This document shows, in pieces, positions 61,485 to 64,000 of a stretch of DNA of 64,000 nt; position 1 is the first letter of the stretch, and each line of letters starts with the position of its first letter. The notes below the pieces were generated by a model that was given only the letters and a program-made list of their open reading frames with translations, had not been told where the DNA came from and made no database searches. A program made the position numbers and the translations under genes. The stretch comes from Ciona intestinalis (taxonomy: Eukaryota; Chordata; Ascidiacea; Phlebobranchia; Cionidae): NCBI RefSeq assembly GCF_000224145.3, contig NC_020170.2, forward strand, positions 4,294,646 through 4,358,645, written 5' to 3'.

Positions 61485-61984
61485 NNNNNNNNNNNNNNNN
61501 NNNNNNNNNNNNNNNNNNNNNNNNNNNNNNNNNNNNNNNNNNNNNNNNNNNNNNNNNNNNNNNNNNNNNNNNNNNNNNNNNNNNNNNNNNNNNNNNNNNN
61601 NNNNNNNNNNNNNNNNNNNNNNNNNNNNNNNNNNNNNNNNNNNNNNNNNNNNNNNNNNNNNNNNNNNNNNNNNNNNNNNNNNNNNNNNNNNNNNNNNNNN
61701 NNNNNNNNNNNNNNNNNNNNNNNNNNNNNNNNNNNNNNNNNNNNNNNNNNNNNNNNNNNNNNNNNNNNNNNNNNNNNNNNNNNNNNNNNNNNNNNNNNNN
61801 NNNNNNNNNNNNNNNNNNNNNNNNNNNNNNNNNNNNNNNNNNNNNNNNNNNNNNNNNNNNNNNNNNNNNNNNNNNNNNNNNNNNNNNNNNNNNNNNNNNN
61901 NNNNNNNNNNNNNNNNNNNNNNNNNNNNNNNNNNNNNNNNNNNNNNNNNNNNNNNNNNNNNNNNNNNNNNNNNNNNNNNNNNNN
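61485..61984. other. Assembly gap (500 N)
   Basis: A round 500-base gap. The left flank is tandem array; the right flank starts in mid-exon 108 of the repeated 3' end. The round size suggests a placeholder length. Confidence 1.
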
Positions 61985-62036
61985 TTACTATTCAATGTGT
62001 AGATGGAAGATGGACAGATCAACCAGAATGTGCTTG
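61985..62036 (+). CDS. SVEP1: Truncated second copy of SVEP1 exon 108 with an extra G at the donor
   Basis: Starts at the right edge of the 500-base gap and repeats 59084-59134. Here the exon end reads gcttggtacgt against gcttgtacgt in the left copy, one G more. Splicing at the gtacgt donor would then shift the frame into the terminal EGFs. This is most simply a sequencing or assembly error in one allele. Confidence 0.6.
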
Positions 62037-62372
62037 GTACGTGTTTTTTTTTTTATTTGGCATTAAGCCGTTTGCAATAGGAACTCAAAATATAAAACAC
62101 ATGTTTTATAAATGAATCAATGCAACTTGCTTTATCCATCCTGGCCGGTAAACAACAGTTGTTATAACACGGAACAAATAATATTTTGCTAAATTTATAC
62201 TTCAACTAAAATGACTTTATCAGTCTCTACAGAAGAGGCAGTAAAATAAAAATAATAAAATAATCAAGCTTGGACAGTATATATCCAACAGAATACATTT
62301 TATTGGGCTTAATTTTTGTAGATTACATATTTCGAAACAATTGATCCTGAATAAATAAAAGTATTGTTCCAG

Positions 62373-63069
62373 CTCTTTGTCGCCATCGGTGTCTGCATAG
62401 TGGGAGTTGCGTCGCTCATGATAAATGCTCGTGTGTGAATGGTTGGTCTGGTAACAGATGCCGACACCCTACATGTATCTTGCCATGCATGAATGGGGGA
62501 TACTGCTCTGCTCCATACACATGCACTTGTTCTCCTGGGTGGACTGGTGAAAGATGCCAAACACGTAAGTTATTAATCTTTTAATAGTTCAATTGGTATT
62601 GTAAAGGAAGTGTACAAATATTTGTACTTATTATAAAAAAATATTTTTTTCACATATAATTTTTAAAAAATATTATTTTCTGTTCGAATACAACGAAGGA
62701 CAGATTAATTGATTCAGCAGAGAGAAATAAATTAGCAGCAAAACAACAGTGGTTAAAAAACTAAAATTAAAGTTAACAAAATTATTTTACAGTACTATAA
62801 TGTAAGTTTGGTAAAAAATGATAAAAAAAAACAGTTTTAAACATGTTTTTTTTAGAAAAAGGAATAGAAAAATAATATTATATAATAAAGAGGTGGAAAA
62901 TTCTGAATGAAACAGTTTTTTAATTTTCATTTCTGTATTAACAGCATTCTGCACAAAGAGCTGCCAGAATGGTGGACAGTGTGTGTCTCCAGAACAATGC
63001 AAATGTCCCTATGGATATTTTGGTGAAGATTGTAGTGAAGAGAGATCTTACTTTGGTCTCTATTGGTAG
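62373..63069 (+). CDS. SVEP1: Second copy of SVEP1 exons 109-110 (terminal EGFs), probable allele
   Basis: 62373-62564 and 62945-63069 encode the same three EGFs and the stop (63067-63069) as 59471-60166. The intervening introns match apart from a few single-base and homopolymer differences, and the copy continues through the 3' UTR into a second stretch of the tandem array. Because it lies next to a 500-base gap and begins in mid-exon, I read it as the other haplotype placed in tandem, not a gene duplication. Confidence 0.65.
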
Positions 63070-63339
63070 AAACGATACATTTTGCGCTCTATGGATTTGA
63101 CCCCGGACTTGTCATGACCTGATTTTTCTTTGTTTTACTTTCAAATATAATCAACCTGCATTGACTTGAGTGTTTTTAAGATATTTTGTTAGTTCAGAAT
63201 CCATATTTAAAAGTGCAGATTATTATCAGAGCAATATTTTGTCTCTTGGTGTCATTTTGTTAAACAATCATAGATAAAATAATCGGTAAAATTTAAACAA
63301 GACATGGGTAAAACATGGATAAAATATAATAAAATATTT

Positions 63340-64000
63340 AGACAAAACATGGACACAAGTTGGACAACACATATACAAAATCATCATGCGTTGAGGTAGA
63401 ATCTCACATTTTCAACTGTGGCAAAAATCAGATTTTTTTCGAGTTCTGGTACAAACACATGATACCAGTACCATGCGTTGGAGTAGAATCCTACATTTTC
63501 GACTTTTTTAAAAATCAGATTTTTTTTTTAGTTTTAGTACAAACACATGATACTGGTATTATGCGTTGATGTAGAATCTCACATTTCAACTTTTTCAAAA
63601 CTCAGATTTTTTTTTAGTTTTGGTACCAACACATGATATCATGGGTTGGGGTATAATCTCACATTTTCGACTTTTGCAAAACTTAGATTTTTCCAGTTTT
63701 GGTACCAACACATGATACCAGTATCATGCGTTGGGGTTGGATCTCACATTTTCGACTTCTGCAAAAATTTGATTTTTCCAGTTTTGGTACAAACACATGA
63801 TACCAGTACCATGCGTTGGGGTAGGATCTCACATTTTCGACTTTGGCAAAAATTTGATTTTTCAGTTTTGGTACCAACACATGATACAAGTATCATGCAT
63901 TGGGCTAGAATCCCACATTTTCGACTTTGGCAAAAATCAGATTTTTTTAAGTTTTGGTACCAACACATGATACCGGTATCATGCGTTGGGTAGAATCTCA
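63340..64000. repeat. Second stretch of the ~85 bp tandem array, about 8 copies, running off the window
   Basis: Same unit as 60440-61484. Variation between units is mostly in the T-run length and the middle of the dyad (ataccagtat, atactggtat, atatcat). Confidence 0.95.

Larger units (their letters stand above)
61985..64000 (+). repeat. Right copy of the gene 3' end plus tandem array
   Basis: Collinear with 59084 onward at a steady offset of about 2.9 kb. In the array the first units match and later ones differ in order and internal deletions, as expected for two alleles of an unstable array. Confidence 0.9.

Noticed and set aside
60440..64000. CRISPR-like array
   Set aside because: Animal DNA; units are contiguous ~85 bp repeats with no unique spacers and no cas genes.

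Overview
The window is animal genomic DNA: intron-rich, short introns (mostly 80-500 bp), GT-AG splicing and abundant short interspersed repeats. The compact gene structure, the chordate-type SVEP1 domain order, the mosaic CpG content and the near-identical allelic copies beside assembly gaps fit a tunicate of the Ciona type. That species call is an inference; I could not run a search.

One gene fills the + strand. I could join 110 exons from 698 to a stop codon at 60164-60166. Nearly all exon phases agree, and the total is 18,116 nt, about 6,037 residues in the window. The exception is a one-base problem near 58549. The 5' end, which should carry the signal peptide and VWA domain, lies upstream. 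The domain order is that of SVEP1 (polydom): EGF-like, ephrin-receptor-like cysteine module, 3 CCP/sushi, 2 HYR, CCP-like plus SVEP1-specific linker, 3 more GCC2/GCC3 modules, 6 EGF, pentraxin, 2 CCP, one calcium-binding EGF, a very long CCP array, and 3 C-terminal EGF. The array holds about 67 CCPs after the pentraxin by my reading, roughly twice the 34 I recall for the whole human protein.

Inside the 7.8 kb intron between the last GCC2/GCC3 exon and the first EGF exon lies a second gene on the - strand (19671 down to 12646). It has ten exons that close in frame to about 1,263 residues: signal peptide, LRRNT, leucine-rich repeats, LRRCT, Ser/Thr-rich stalk, one transmembrane helix and a 720-residue cytoplasmic tail. 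I do not recognise a specific orthologue.

Layout: 1-12.3 kb, N-terminal modules with introns full of MITE-like and SINE-like repeats; 12.3-20.2 kb, nested LRR gene; 20.2-25.2 kb, EGF/pentraxin/first CCPs; 25.2-59.1 kb, CCP array; 59.4-60.2 kb, terminal EGFs; 60.4 kb to the end, an ~85 bp tandem array and a second copy of the gene's 3' end. The copies around the gaps at 57135-57259 and 61485-61984 look like unmerged haplotypes. CpG is frequent in exons up to ~23 kb and scarce beyond ~25.5 kb, a striking change within one gene. Introns not mentioned individually hold nothing I could recognise.
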